A stretch of DNA of 64,000 bases from CAVPWP01 sp050789285 (lineage in GTDB: Bacteria > Pseudomonadota > Alphaproteobacteria > Rhodobacterales > Rhodobacteraceae). Under the pieces are notes generated by a model. It saw only the letters and a list, made by a program, of their open reading frames with translations. It ran no database searches and was not told the origin of the DNA. The DNA is taken from positions 1,054,001-1,118,000 of the forward strand of contig NZ_JBOUVX010000002.1 of NCBI RefSeq assembly GCF_050789285.1, in the 5' to 3' direction. How positions within the stretch are numbered: the first letter of the stretch is position 1; each line of letters starts with the position of its first letter. The position numbers and the translations under genes are program-made. Positions 8,667-15,843 of this stretch are shown piece by piece.

Positions 8667-9548
8667 ATGGCGCAACCTTTCTGGCTGATCCTTGTCGTCT
8701 GGGGCGACCGTTATCACGACGGCTACATCAACGAGATAGCGGGCATGACGCTCAGCTTGTCGCCGAATTGCCGGCAGGTGGTGCTCGTCACCGACCGCGA
8801 CCGCCCGGGGGTCGACACCCGTGTGGCGCAGGTGTCCTTTCCCGAAGGCTTCCGCTCACCCGAGATGTTCCAGGGGGGCTATCCGGGCAAGCTTGCGATG
8901 CTGACCTGTCCGGGCGCGCCGGGGGACATGCGCTGCGTCTATCTTGACCTCGACACGGTCGTCGCAGGCGATGTCGGCCGGATCGCCGCCGACCTTCGCG
9001 GCCCCGGCGAGGTGCTGATGCTCAAGGCCGGGACGATGGGCTTCAACGCGTTGAGCCGCCTCCGCCACCGTCTGAGCGGCGGCAAGGGGTTCTCGACCGG
9101 CAACTCGTCGGTGCTGGCCTTCACGGCCGCGAACGGCCGTGCGCTGGCGGACCGGTTCCTGGCGCTGAGGTCCGATCCGGCGGAACGCAACCGGAAGCAC
9201 ATGACGGTCGACGACAACTTCATCTCCTGGGCGGCGGCCCAGCACCTGCGCGAGGTGGACGCGGGCCTTGCCGTGATGTTCCGCCGCGAATTCCTGTCGC
9301 GCCTGCCCGGCTATGCGCGCCTGAAGGCACGGCTGCCCTGGGTCCGCCGGCGGCGAGAGGGCCTTGTCGCGATTACCCTGAACGGGATGGAGTTCAAGCC
9401 CGCCGCCCTGCTGGCGCTTTCCGAAGGCCACCTTCTTCGCGACCGCAAGGGCCGGAAAGGCCGCTGGTCGCGTGCCGACATGGGGTCGGCCCGCGACCGC
9501 ATCGCCGAATATTGCGCGCGCATTCTCGAAACTTCGCCGCGCCCTTGA
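8667..9548 (+). CDS. Putative GT-A type glycosyltransferase
   Basis: A 293-residue protein without a signal peptide. It has the look of a GT-A/GT8-like glycosyltransferase: an N-terminal strand WLILVVWGDRY, a KLAML helix, then VYLDLDTVV with a DxD metal motif at D94 and D96, and a later STGNSSVLAF block followed by DDNF. Homology is inferred from these patterns only; donor and acceptor are unknown. It lies 35 bases after dgcA and 53 before the transaminase gene, all on one strand, so it may be co-expressed with D-amino-acid enzymes. The start ATG follows a GGAAGGGAG ribosome-binding site. Confidence 0.6.
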   Translation: MAQPFWLILVVWGDRYHDGYINEIAGMTLSLSPNCRQVVLVTDRDRPGVDTRVAQVSFPEGFRSPEMFQGGYPGKLAMLTCPGAPGDMRCVYLDLDTVVAGDVGRIAADLRGPGEVLMLKAGTMGFNALSRLRHRLSGGKGFSTGNSSVLAFTAANGRALADRFLALRSDPAERNRKHMTVDDNFISWAAAQHLREVDAGLAVMFRREFLSRLPGYARLKARLPWVRRRREGLVAITLNGMEFKPAALLALSEGHLLRDRKGRKGRWSRADMGSARDRIAEYCARILETSPRP

Positions 9549-9601
9549 CCGCAGGCCCCGTTCCTTTCAAGACGCCCCGAAACCCCGCAAGGAGACCGCC
9601 C

Positions 9602-10456
9602 ATGTCCCGCATCGTCTATGTCAACGGAGACTACCTGCCCGAGGATGAGGCCAGGGTCTCGGTCTTCGATCGTGGCTTTCTCTTCGCCGATGGCGTCTAT
9701 GAGGTCACGAGCGTGCTGGGCGGCAAGCTTCTGGATTTCGCAGGCCATGCGAAGCGGCTGCAACGCTCGCTCGACGAGCTTGAAATGGCGAACCCGGTGA
9801 CCGAGGATGAACTCCTCGCGATCCACCGCGAACTGGTCAGCCGCAACGGGATCGAGGATGGCCTCGTCTATCTTCAGGTCACGCGCGGCGCGGCCGACCG
9901 CGACTTCGCCTATCCGAAGGACGCGAAACCGACGCTGGTCCTCTTCACCCAGTCGAAGCCCGGGCTGGCCGACAGCCCGGTCGCGAAGTCGGGCCTCAAG
10001 GTGATCTCGATCCCCGACATCCGCTGGGGCCGGCGCGACATCAAGACGGTTCAGCTTCTCTACCCCTCGATGGGCAAGATGGCGGCGAAGAAGGCCGGCG
10101 CCGACGACGCCTGGATGATCGAGGATGGCTTCGTCACCGAAGGCACGTCGAACAACGCCTATATCGTGACCGGCAACCGCATCATAACCCGCCACCTCGG
10201 CAACGAGATCCTGCACGGCATCACCCGCGCCGCCGTCCTGCGCTTCGCCCGCGAGGCGCAGATGGAGGTCGAGGAACGCGCCTTCACCCTCGACGAGGCG
10301 AAGGCGGCGGACGAGGCTTTCATCACCTCGGCCTCGATGTTCGTCATGCCGGTGGTCGAGATCGACAGCGTGAAGCTGGGCGACGGCACGCCCGGTCCGG
10401 TGGCGACGCGTCTGCGCGAGATCTACCTCGAGGAAAGCCGGCAGGCGGCGGTCTGA
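9602..10456 (+). CDS. dat: D-amino-acid transaminase
   Basis: PLP fold-type IV aminotransferase, 284 residues. D-amino-acid transaminases exchange the amino group between D-alanine and 2-oxoglutarate, giving pyruvate and D-glutamate. PLP Lys148 sits in RRDIKTVQLL and E180 in VTEGTSNN, both typical of class IV. The start motif IVYVNGDYLPEDEARVSVFDRGF is characteristic of the D-amino-acid branch rather than IlvE. A ribosome-binding site AAGGAG precedes the chosen ATG. Co-location with dgcNA suggests it feeds D-glutamate into that route. Branched-chain or aminodeoxychorismate activity remains possible. Confidence 0.85.
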   Translation: MSRIVYVNGDYLPEDEARVSVFDRGFLFADGVYEVTSVLGGKLLDFAGHAKRLQRSLDELEMANPVTEDELLAIHRELVSRNGIEDGLVYLQVTRGAADRDFAYPKDAKPTLVLFTQSKPGLADSPVAKSGLKVISIPDIRWGRRDIKTVQLLYPSMGKMAAKKAGADDAWMIEDGFVTEGTSNNAYIVTGNRIITRHLGNEILHGITRAAVLRFAREAQMEVEERAFTLDEAKAADEAFITSASMFVMPVVEIDSVKLGDGTPGPVATRLREIYLEESRQAAV

Positions 10457-10523
10457 GGGGGCTCTGCCCCCGCCCCCGCATGCGCGGGGGCGCCCCCGGA
10501 GTATTTTGCAAAGAGAAGAAGGC
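10457..10523 (+). repeat. Intergenic palindromic repeat, left copy
   Basis: GGGGGCTCTGCCCCC hairpin followed by a second GC palindrome and the tail CCCCGGAGTATTTTGCAAAGAGAAGAAGGC in parts. This type of extragenic repeat is common in Rhodobacteraceae genomes. A related copy in opposite orientation lies at 10648-10701. It may double as a terminator after dat. Confidence 0.7.
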
Positions 10524-10647
10524 CGTTTGAGGCTTTCTTAACTGCTCTTCATGCACGTTCGCAGTGCGGTACAGGCTGGAGAGCCGATGACCGCAAGAGG
10601 AGAAGCTCCGGGGCGTCGCCCAGCCGACGCCCTGGATTGCACCTTCC

Positions 10648-10701
10648 GCCTTCTTCTCTTTGAAAATACTCCCGCCGGAGGCGCCGCGCGGCACGCGCGG
10701 G
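10648..10701 (-). repeat. Intergenic palindromic repeat, right copy (inverted)
   Basis: On the minus strand this reads GGCGCCTCCGGCGGGAGTATTTTCAAAGAGAAGAAGG in segments, closely matching the left copy at 10457-10523. The two copies face each other across about 124 bases of unassigned DNA and end directly at the stop of the DUF1244 gene. Confidence 0.7.
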
Positions 10702-11013
10702 TCAGTCCTTGCCCACGTTCTCGGCGAAGGCCGTATCGAAGGCGGCCTTCTTCGTCTCGTCCGCCTCGGTCTGGTGCTGCGCCTTCCAATCGTCATAGGG
10801 CATTCCGTAGAAGGCCTCGCGGCCCTCCTCCTTCGTCATGGCGATGCCGTGGTCGGCGGCGGCTTCCTGGTACCAGCGGCCCAGGCAGTTGCGGCAGAAG
10901 CCGGCAAGGTTCATCAGGTCGATGTTCTGCACGTCCGGCCGGTCGTCCATCAGGTGCTGGCGCAGGCGGCGGAAGGCGGCGGCTTCGATCTCGATGCGGG
11001 TCTGGTCGTCCAT
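10702..11013 (-). CDS. DUF1244 domain-containing protein
   Basis: A small 103-residue protein of the DUF1244 family, widespread in Proteobacteria and of unknown function. Family hallmarks are the FCRNCLGRWYQEAA segment with two close cysteines and the YGMPYDDWKAQHQ segment. The start at MDDQTRIEIEAAAF is chosen because an earlier in-frame start would overlap the preceding gene by 32 bases. It follows the N-formylglutamate amidohydrolase gene by 19 bases on the same strand, so the two probably form an operon. Confidence 0.85.
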   Translation of the reverse strand: MDDQTRIEIEAAAFRRLRQHLMDDRPDVQNIDLMNLAGFCRNCLGRWYQEAAADHGIAMTKEEGREAFYGMPYDDWKAQHQTEADETKKAAFDTAFAENVGKD

Positions 11014-11032
11014 CACGCGGTCCTCCGTTTCC

Positions 11033-11770
11033 TCAAACCTCGGTGTCGGCCAGCGCCGCGTCAAGGATGGGGGCCAGTCTTTCGGCCCAGGAAATCTGCT
11101 CGGCCTCGGTGCCGATCAGGTCGTTGCGGACCTCTACCAGCGCATTGAGACGGCCGGGCTTGATCGCGTGGCGGTCGATCGCGTCGCCCTCGAGATGCCC
11201 GCCGTAGGGTTCGTTCGCACCGACGACAAGATCCGGCTCGGCGTGGAGGCGGGCAAGAAGCGGGTCGGTCAGCCGTGTGTCGCGCCCGAAGAGAACACCC
11301 ACGTGCCAGGGGCGGGGATCGCGGCCGCGCAGTTGCGGCGTGAAGGAGTGGATCGACAAGATCACCGTGTCGGGCCGGCGCGCGGCCAGTGTCGCCAGCG
11401 CGCTGTGGTAGGGGCGGTGGTAGGCGTCGAGGCGGCGTTCGATCTCGGCCACGTCGATGTGCCGGTTCGCCGGGATGATCGTGCCGTCGTAAAGGCGCAT
11501 CACCAGTGTGGGGTCGTCCTCGCCGCGGTTCGGGTCGATCACGAGGCGCGAGAAATCGGACATCACGAAAGGCGCGTCCAGCCGCTCGGCCAGGGCCAGC
11601 GCCACGCCTGCGGCGCCCACGTCGTAGGCGATGTGGCGCGCCATGTCCTCGGGCGCGATGCCAAGGCTGCCGCCCATTTCGGGTGGGACGCGGTTCGTGG
11701 CGTGGTCGCAGGTCACCAGCCAGCGTGCCGGGCGATCCTCGCCGAAGATGTGAAAGGGTCGATAAGTCAT
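11033..11770 (-). CDS. N-formylglutamate amidohydrolase family protein
   Basis: A 245-residue protein of the N-formylglutamate amidohydrolase (HutG/zinc-dependent) family. Motifs are TCDHATNRVPPEMG, SRLVIDPNRGEDDP and LSIHSFTP, containing the His and acidic residues expected for a metallo-amidohydrolase. There is no histidine-utilisation operon here, so a role in classical His degradation is not supported. Given the D-glutamate genes next door, hydrolysis of another N-acylated amino acid, such as N-acetylglutamate, is conceivable but is inference. An alternative start lies 63 bases upstream. Confidence 0.82.
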   Translation of the reverse strand: MTYRPFHIFGEDRPARWLVTCDHATNRVPPEMGGSLGIAPEDMARHIAYDVGAAGVALALAERLDAPFVMSDFSRLVIDPNRGEDDPTLVMRLYDGTIIPANRHIDVAEIERRLDAYHRPYHSALATLAARRPDTVILSIHSFTPQLRGRDPRPWHVGVLFGRDTRLTDPLLARLHAEPDLVVGANEPYGGHLEGDAIDRHAIKPGRLNALVEVRNDLIGTEAEQISWAERLAPILDAALADTEV

Positions 11771-11868
11771 GGAGCTGTCATGCGATCCGCCTTGCCCCTC
11801 TAGCCGAGACTGCGCCAAAGTGCCAGTTGTCACCCGAGGGGAAACGCGCCATAGACGTTTTGCCCGCC

Positions 11869-11882
11869 TGTGAGCGCTAACG
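11869..11882. promoter_or_regulatory. LacI-family-like operator upstream of pyk
   Basis: The sequence TGTGAGCGCTAACG contains an AGCGCT core with near-palindromic arms (GTGAGCGCTAAC), the pattern bound by LacI/GalR-type sugar regulators. It sits about 20 bases before the pyruvate kinase start, inside the expected 5' leader or promoter. Only pattern evidence. Confidence 0.35.
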
Positions 11883-11901
11883 GACCGGAAGACAGAGACC
11901 C

Positions 11902-13347
11902 ATGAGACGCCTACGCAACGTCAAGATCGTCGCAACGCTTGGTCCCGCATCGTCGGACTACGACACCATTCGGGCGTTGTTCGAGGCCGGGGCGGACGTG
12001 TTCCGCCTGAACATGAGCCACGGGACGCACGCCGACATCGCCCGTCGGCACGAGATCATCCGCGGGGTCGAGGCCGAGTTCGACCGGCCGATCGCGATCC
12101 TTGCCGATCTTCAGGGGCCGAAGCTGCGGGTGGGCGTGTTCGAGAACCACGCGCTCGACCTCGAGGAGGGGCAGAAGTTCCGCCTTGACCTTGACGAGGC
12201 GCCCGGCACGCACGAACGCGTGCAACTGCCTCATCCCGAGATCTTCGCGGCCCTTCAGCCCGGCGCCCATCTGCTGGTCAACGACGGCAAGATCCGCCTC
12301 ATGGTCGAGGACTGTGGCCCCGATTTCGCCAATTGCTCCGTGACCGTGGGCGGCACCATCAGCGACCGCAAGGGCGTGAACGTGCCCGACGTGGTGCTGC
12401 CGCTTGCCGCGCTGAGCGAGAAGGACCGCGACGACCTTGAGTTCGTCTGCGAGCTTGGGATCGACTGGCTGGCGCTGTCCTTCGTGCAGCGCGCCGAGGA
12501 TGTGACCGAGGCGCGCAAGCTGGCCCGGGGCCGTGCCGCGATCCTGTCGAAGATCGAGAAGCCCGCCGCCGTCAAGGCCTTCGACGAGATCCTCGCCGTG
12601 TCGGACGGGATCATGGTGGCGCGCGGCGATCTGGGGGTGGAGTTGCCCGTCCAGAACGTCCCGCCGATCCAGAAGCGGCTGGTGCGCAAGTGCCGCGCGG
12701 CGGCAAAGCCCGTGATCGTGGCCACACAGATGCTCGAGTCGATGATCGAAAGCCCGATGCCGACCCGTGCCGAGGTGTCGGACGTGGCCGCCGCGATCTA
12801 TGAGGGCACCGATGCGGTGATGCTCTCGGCCGAAAGTGCGGCCGGCAACTATCCGGTCGAGGCCGTGGCCACGATGAACGCGATCGCGATCGAGGTCGAA
12901 AGCGACCCGACCTATCGGCAGGTGATCGAAGCCAGCCGGGGCGGGCACAAGACCACCATCGCCGACGGCATCGTGTCGGCTGCGCGCGAGATCGCCGAAA
13001 CGACCGAGATCAAGGCGATCTGCTGTTTCACGCAATCGGGTCGCACCGCGAACCTCGTGGCCCGCGAACGCCCCCGCGTGCCGATCATCGCCATGAGCGC
13101 GGTCCAGGGGCCGGCGCGCCGGCTGGTGCTGACCTGGGGTCTGCACTGCATCATCTCGGGCGAGTTGCAGCGCTTCAAGCAGGCGGTGGTGAAATCGGTC
13201 CGGGCGGCGCGCGATGCGGGCTTTGCCGAATCGACCGACCAGATCGTCGTGACCGCCGGCGTGCCCTTCAACGTGCCCGGCACCACGAACATCCTGCGCG
13301 TCGCCCCCTGCGAGGAACGATTGATCTATTCGACTGATCCGGATTAA
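11902..13347 (+). CDS. pyk: Pyruvate kinase
   Basis: Last step of glycolysis, phosphoenolpyruvate plus ADP to pyruvate plus ATP. The 481-residue protein begins with the family block RNVKIVATLGPASS and shows DLQGPKLRVG, the active-site ILSKIEKP with catalytic Lys, MVARGDLGVE and TQMLESMI. The C-terminal allosteric domain runs from about 350 to the end. The gene is followed after 35 bases by a small membrane-protein gene on the same strand. A LacI-type operator candidate lies just upstream. Confidence 0.97.
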   Translation: MRRLRNVKIVATLGPASSDYDTIRALFEAGADVFRLNMSHGTHADIARRHEIIRGVEAEFDRPIAILADLQGPKLRVGVFENHALDLEEGQKFRLDLDEAPGTHERVQLPHPEIFAALQPGAHLLVNDGKIRLMVEDCGPDFANCSVTVGGTISDRKGVNVPDVVLPLAALSEKDRDDLEFVCELGIDWLALSFVQRAEDVTEARKLARGRAAILSKIEKPAAVKAFDEILAVSDGIMVARGDLGVELPVQNVPPIQKRLVRKCRAAAKPVIVATQMLESMIESPMPTRAEVSDVAAAIYEGTDAVMLSAESAAGNYPVEAVATMNAIAIEVESDPTYRQVIEASRGGHKTTIADGIVSAAREIAETTEIKAICCFTQSGRTANLVARERPRVPIIAMSAVQGPARRLVLTWGLHCIISGELQRFKQAVVKSVRAARDAGFAESTDQIVVTAGVPFNVPGTTNILRVAPCEERLIYSTDPD

Positions 13348-13382
13348 GGACTAGGGACTAAGGACGTCAACCGGAGGTCGTC

Positions 13383-13607
13383 ATGGATCCCGATCTTGCG
13401 CTTGTCCTCGGCGTCGTGGCCATCGCACTGGCCCTCTGGCAGATCGTCGCCACCTTCTCGAGCGGCGAGACCCCGCGCATGGGCTTCCTTCTTGCGGTCG
13501 CCGCGGGGTGCCTGATCGTCTATGCCTCGGTCCAGAAGCCCGGCGGTTACACCGCCGCCGAAATCCCCGGCATCTTCGCCTCGGTCATCGGCGGCTTCCT
13601 CAACTAG
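13383..13607 (+). CDS. Small two-segment membrane protein
   Basis: A 74-residue protein with two hydrophobic segments at about 5-24 and 34-49, joined by a short polar loop SSGETPRMG, and a Gly/Ala-rich end. No family is recognised with confidence. A CCGGAGG-containing ribosome-binding site precedes the ATG. It lies between pyk and the rpmI promoter; a GCCCCA/TGGGGC hairpin at 13615-13633 follows the stop and may end the pyk transcript. Confidence 0.7.
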   Translation: MDPDLALVLGVVAIALALWQIVATFSSGETPRMGFLLAVAAGCLIVYASVQKPGGYTAAEIPGIFASVIGGFLN

Positions 13608-13633
13608 CGGCCCCGCCCCAGCGCCGTTGGGGC

Positions 13634-13662
13634 TTGCAGCGCGGGGCGAAGCGCCGTATAGG
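13634..13662 (+). promoter_or_regulatory. Predicted sigma-70 promoter of rpmI-rplT
   Basis: TTGCAG and TATAGG hexamers separated by exactly 17 bases, 76 bases before the rpmI start. The resulting leader of about 70 bases contains no recognised L20-binding structure on inspection. Confidence 0.5.
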
Positions 13663-13737
13663 GCACGCTCTGATCCGCGCGGCCGGCCGATGTGGCATGC
13701 CGAGTCGCGCTTGAACCGTGGACGACAGGAGACGGAA

Positions 13738-13938
13738 ATGCCCAAGATGAAGACCAAGTCGAGCGCCAAGAAGCGCTTCAAGGTGACGGGGACCGGCAAG
13801 GTCCTGGCCGCTCAGGCCGGCAAGCGTCACGGCATGATCAAGCGGTCGAACAAGTTCATCCGCGACGCGCGTGGAACGGCGGTGCTTTCCGAGCCCGACC
13901 AGAAGCTCGCGAAACTCTACATGCCGTACGATCGCTGA
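13738..13938 (+). CDS. rpmI: 50S ribosomal protein L35
   Basis: A 66-residue basic protein of the large ribosomal subunit. It begins PKMKTKSSAKKRFKVTGTGK and ends AKLYMPYDR, both standard for L35. The start has an AGGAGAC ribosome-binding site. rplT follows after 13 bases. The usual upstream infC gene is not adjacent here; pyk and a small membrane protein lie upstream instead, and a promoter candidate directly precedes rpmI. Confidence 0.97.
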   Translation: MPKMKTKSSAKKRFKVTGTGKVLAAQAGKRHGMIKRSNKFIRDARGTAVLSEPDQKLAKLYMPYDR

Positions 13939-13951
13939 GGAGGGCTGAGAC

Positions 13952-14314
13952 ATGGCACGAGTCAAATCCGGCAAGGTCACCCACGCCCGCCACCGCAAGG
14001 TGATCAAGGCCGCGTCCGGCTATTACGGGCAGCGCAGCCGCAACTTCCGCACCGCGACGCAGGCGGTCGACAAGGCCAACCAGTACGCCACCCGCGACCG
14101 CAAGAACCGCAAGCGCAACTTCCGCGCGCTGTGGATCCAGCGGATCAACGCCGCGGTCCGCAGCCATGACGCCGCGCTGACCTATTCGCGCTTCGTCAAT
14201 GGCCTGTCGCTGGCCGGGATCGAGGTCGACCGCAAGGTCCTGGCCGATCTGGCCGTGAACGAACCCGATGCGTTTGGCGCCATCGTCGAAAAGGCGAAGG
14301 CCGCGCTCGCGTAA
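13952..14314 (+). CDS. rplT: 50S ribosomal protein L20
   Basis: A 120-residue ribosomal protein that is needed early in 50S assembly. The sequence ARVKSGKVTHARHRKVIKAA and the block RDRKNRKRNFRALWIQRINAA are the L20 signature. It is co-transcribed with rpmI and followed by a strong rho-independent terminator at 14339-14371, which separates it from pheS. Confidence 0.98.
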   Translation: MARVKSGKVTHARHRKVIKAASGYYGQRSRNFRTATQAVDKANQYATRDRKNRKRNFRALWIQRINAAVRSHDAALTYSRFVNGLSLAGIEVDRKVLADLAVNEPDAFGAIVEKAKAALA

Positions 14315-14338
14315 TTTCCCCACGGGGGAACGAAATCG

Positions 14339-14371
14339 GAAGCCGCGGACCTTGACGGGTCTCGCGGCTTC
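14339..14371 (+). terminator. Rho-independent terminator after rplT
   Basis: GAAGCCGCG and CGCGGCTTC arms with additional GACC/GGTC pairing around a TTGACG loop, followed by a short T-rich stretch. It lies 25 bases after the rplT stop. Confidence 0.7.
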
Positions 14372-14428
14372 TTGCGTCTTAGGGCCGCTCTGGCTAGCAG
14401 GGCGGCGAACACGCCAAAGGGGGTCCGC

Positions 14429-15502
14429 ATGGACGATCTGAGGGACAGGTACCTGGCCGCCGTCGCCGGCGCCGCCGACGAGGCCGCGCTGGAAGAGGTG
14501 CGGCTGGCCGCGCTTGGCAAGAAGGGCGAGATCAGCCTGAAGATGCGCGAATTGGGCGGCATGTCGCCCGAGGACCGGCAGATCGCCGGCCCGAAGCTCA
14601 ACGCGCTGAAGGACGAGATCGCCTCGGCCCTTGCCGCGCGCAAGGCGGCGCTGGCCGACGCCGCGCTTGACGATCGTCTGCGCACCGAATGGCTGGACGT
14701 CACGCTGCCGGGCCGTCCCCGGCGCGAGGGCACGATCCACCCGATCAGCCAGGTGATGGAGGAAATCACCGCCATCTTCGCCGACATGGGCTTTTCGGTG
14801 GCCGAGGGCCCGCAGATCGAAAGCGACTGGTACAATTTCGACGCCCTCAACATCCCGGCCGAGCATCCGACCCGGACCGAGATGGACACCTTCTACATGG
14901 CGCGGCCCGACGGCGACGACCGCCCGCCGCACGTGTTGCGCACCCACACCTCGCCGGTGCAGATCCGCGCGATGCAGCACCAGGGCGCGCCTTTGCGCGT
15001 GATCGCGCCGGGGCGGGTCTATCGGTCGGACTACGACCAGACGCACACGCCGATGTTCCACCAGCTTGAAGGGCTGGCGGTCGACCGCGACCTGTCGATG
15101 GCGAACCTCAAGTGGTGCCTCGAGGAATTCGTGCGTGCCTTCTTCGAGGTCGAGAAGGCCGAACTGCGCTTCCGCGCGTCGCACTTCCCCTTCACCGAAC
15201 CCTCGGCCGAGGTCGACCTGCGCTGTTCGTGGAAGGACGGCCAGCTCAAGGTGGGCGAGGGCGACTCGTGGATGGAGATCCTCGGGAGTGGCATGGTCCA
15301 CCCCAAGGTGCTTCAGGCCGGCAACATCGACCCGAGCCAGTTCCAGGGCTTCGCCTTCGGCATCGGCATCGACCGGATCGCCATGCTGAAATACGGCATC
15401 CCCGACCTGCGCGCCTTCTTCGACAGCGACCTGCGCTGGCTGCGCCACTACGGCTTCGCGGGGCTCGACGTGCCGACGCTGCATCGGGGGTTGAGTAGGT
15501 GA
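14429..15502 (+). CDS. pheS: Phenylalanine-tRNA ligase alpha subunit
   Basis: Catalytic alpha subunit of the (alpha-beta)2 phenylalanyl-tRNA synthetase. The 357-residue protein has an N-terminal coiled coil (to about 90), motif 2 in HTSPVQIRAM plus VYRSDYDQTHTPMFHQLEG, and motif 3 in GFAFGIGIDRIAML. The chosen ATG follows the sequence AAAGGGGG. The 3' end reads HRGLSR with a TGA that overlaps the GTG of an inserted DUF2513 gene. The partner gene pheT is therefore 341 bases away instead of directly adjacent. Confidence 0.97.
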   Translation: MDDLRDRYLAAVAGAADEAALEEVRLAALGKKGEISLKMRELGGMSPEDRQIAGPKLNALKDEIASALAARKAALADAALDDRLRTEWLDVTLPGRPRREGTIHPISQVMEEITAIFADMGFSVAEGPQIESDWYNFDALNIPAEHPTRTEMDTFYMARPDGDDRPPHVLRTHTSPVQIRAMQHQGAPLRVIAPGRVYRSDYDQTHTPMFHQLEGLAVDRDLSMANLKWCLEEFVRAFFEVEKAELRFRASHFPFTEPSAEVDLRCSWKDGQLKVGEGDSWMEILGSGMVHPKVLQAGNIDPSQFQGFAFGIGIDRIAMLKYGIPDLRAFFDSDLRWLRHYGFAGLDVPTLHRGLSR

Positions 15503-15837
15503 AGCGGGACAAGGAACTCCTCAGAGACCTCCTGAAGCGGTTTCAGGATAGCCAAGACGAAGTTCTCATTTTTGCGACGACGAAGTCGTCGGAGGATGAG
15601 GAGCTGAGGGAGTTCCACCACGTACAACTGCTGTGTGATCACGGACTGGTCACTCCGGCTGGAAGGCATGGATATCGTCTCACTGCGTTGGGCCATGATG
15701 CAGCAGAAGCCTTGGATGATAACGGCTTCTGGAGCGTCATCAGTACGAAGGGTCCTCGCGAAGCCTACGACCTATTGAAGACTGTCGCGTCAAGTGCGGC
15801 AACTAGCGCGCTTTCTAAGCTCTTGGGATGGAACTAG
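15499..15837 (+). CDS. DUF2513 domain-containing protein inserted between pheS and pheT
   Basis: A 112-residue protein resembling DUF2513, a winged-helix-like family of unknown function often found on mobile DNA. Family features are the start KRDKELLRDLLKRF, the block HHVQLLCDHGLV, then YRLTALGHDAAEALDDNGFW and an alanine-rich C-terminal helix. G+C over 15541-15780 is about 54% by hand count, against about 67% in neighbouring pheS, and codons such as TTG, GCA, GAT and ACT are far more frequent than in the neighbours. The GTG start overlaps the pheS stop by 4 bases and the stop lies 6 bases before pheT, so translation is probably coupled. Signs point to recent horizontal arrival in an essential operon. 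Confidence 0.75.
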   Translation: MKRDKELLRDLLKRFQDSQDEVLIFATTKSSEDEELREFHHVQLLCDHGLVTPAGRHGYRLTALGHDAAEALDDNGFWSVISTKGPREAYDLLKTVASSAATSALSKLLGWN

Positions 15838-15843
15838 CGGAAA

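Noticed and set aside
14315..14428. Phe-rich leader peptide before pheS
   Set aside because: No short frame with clustered Phe codons; the region is mainly the rplT terminator.
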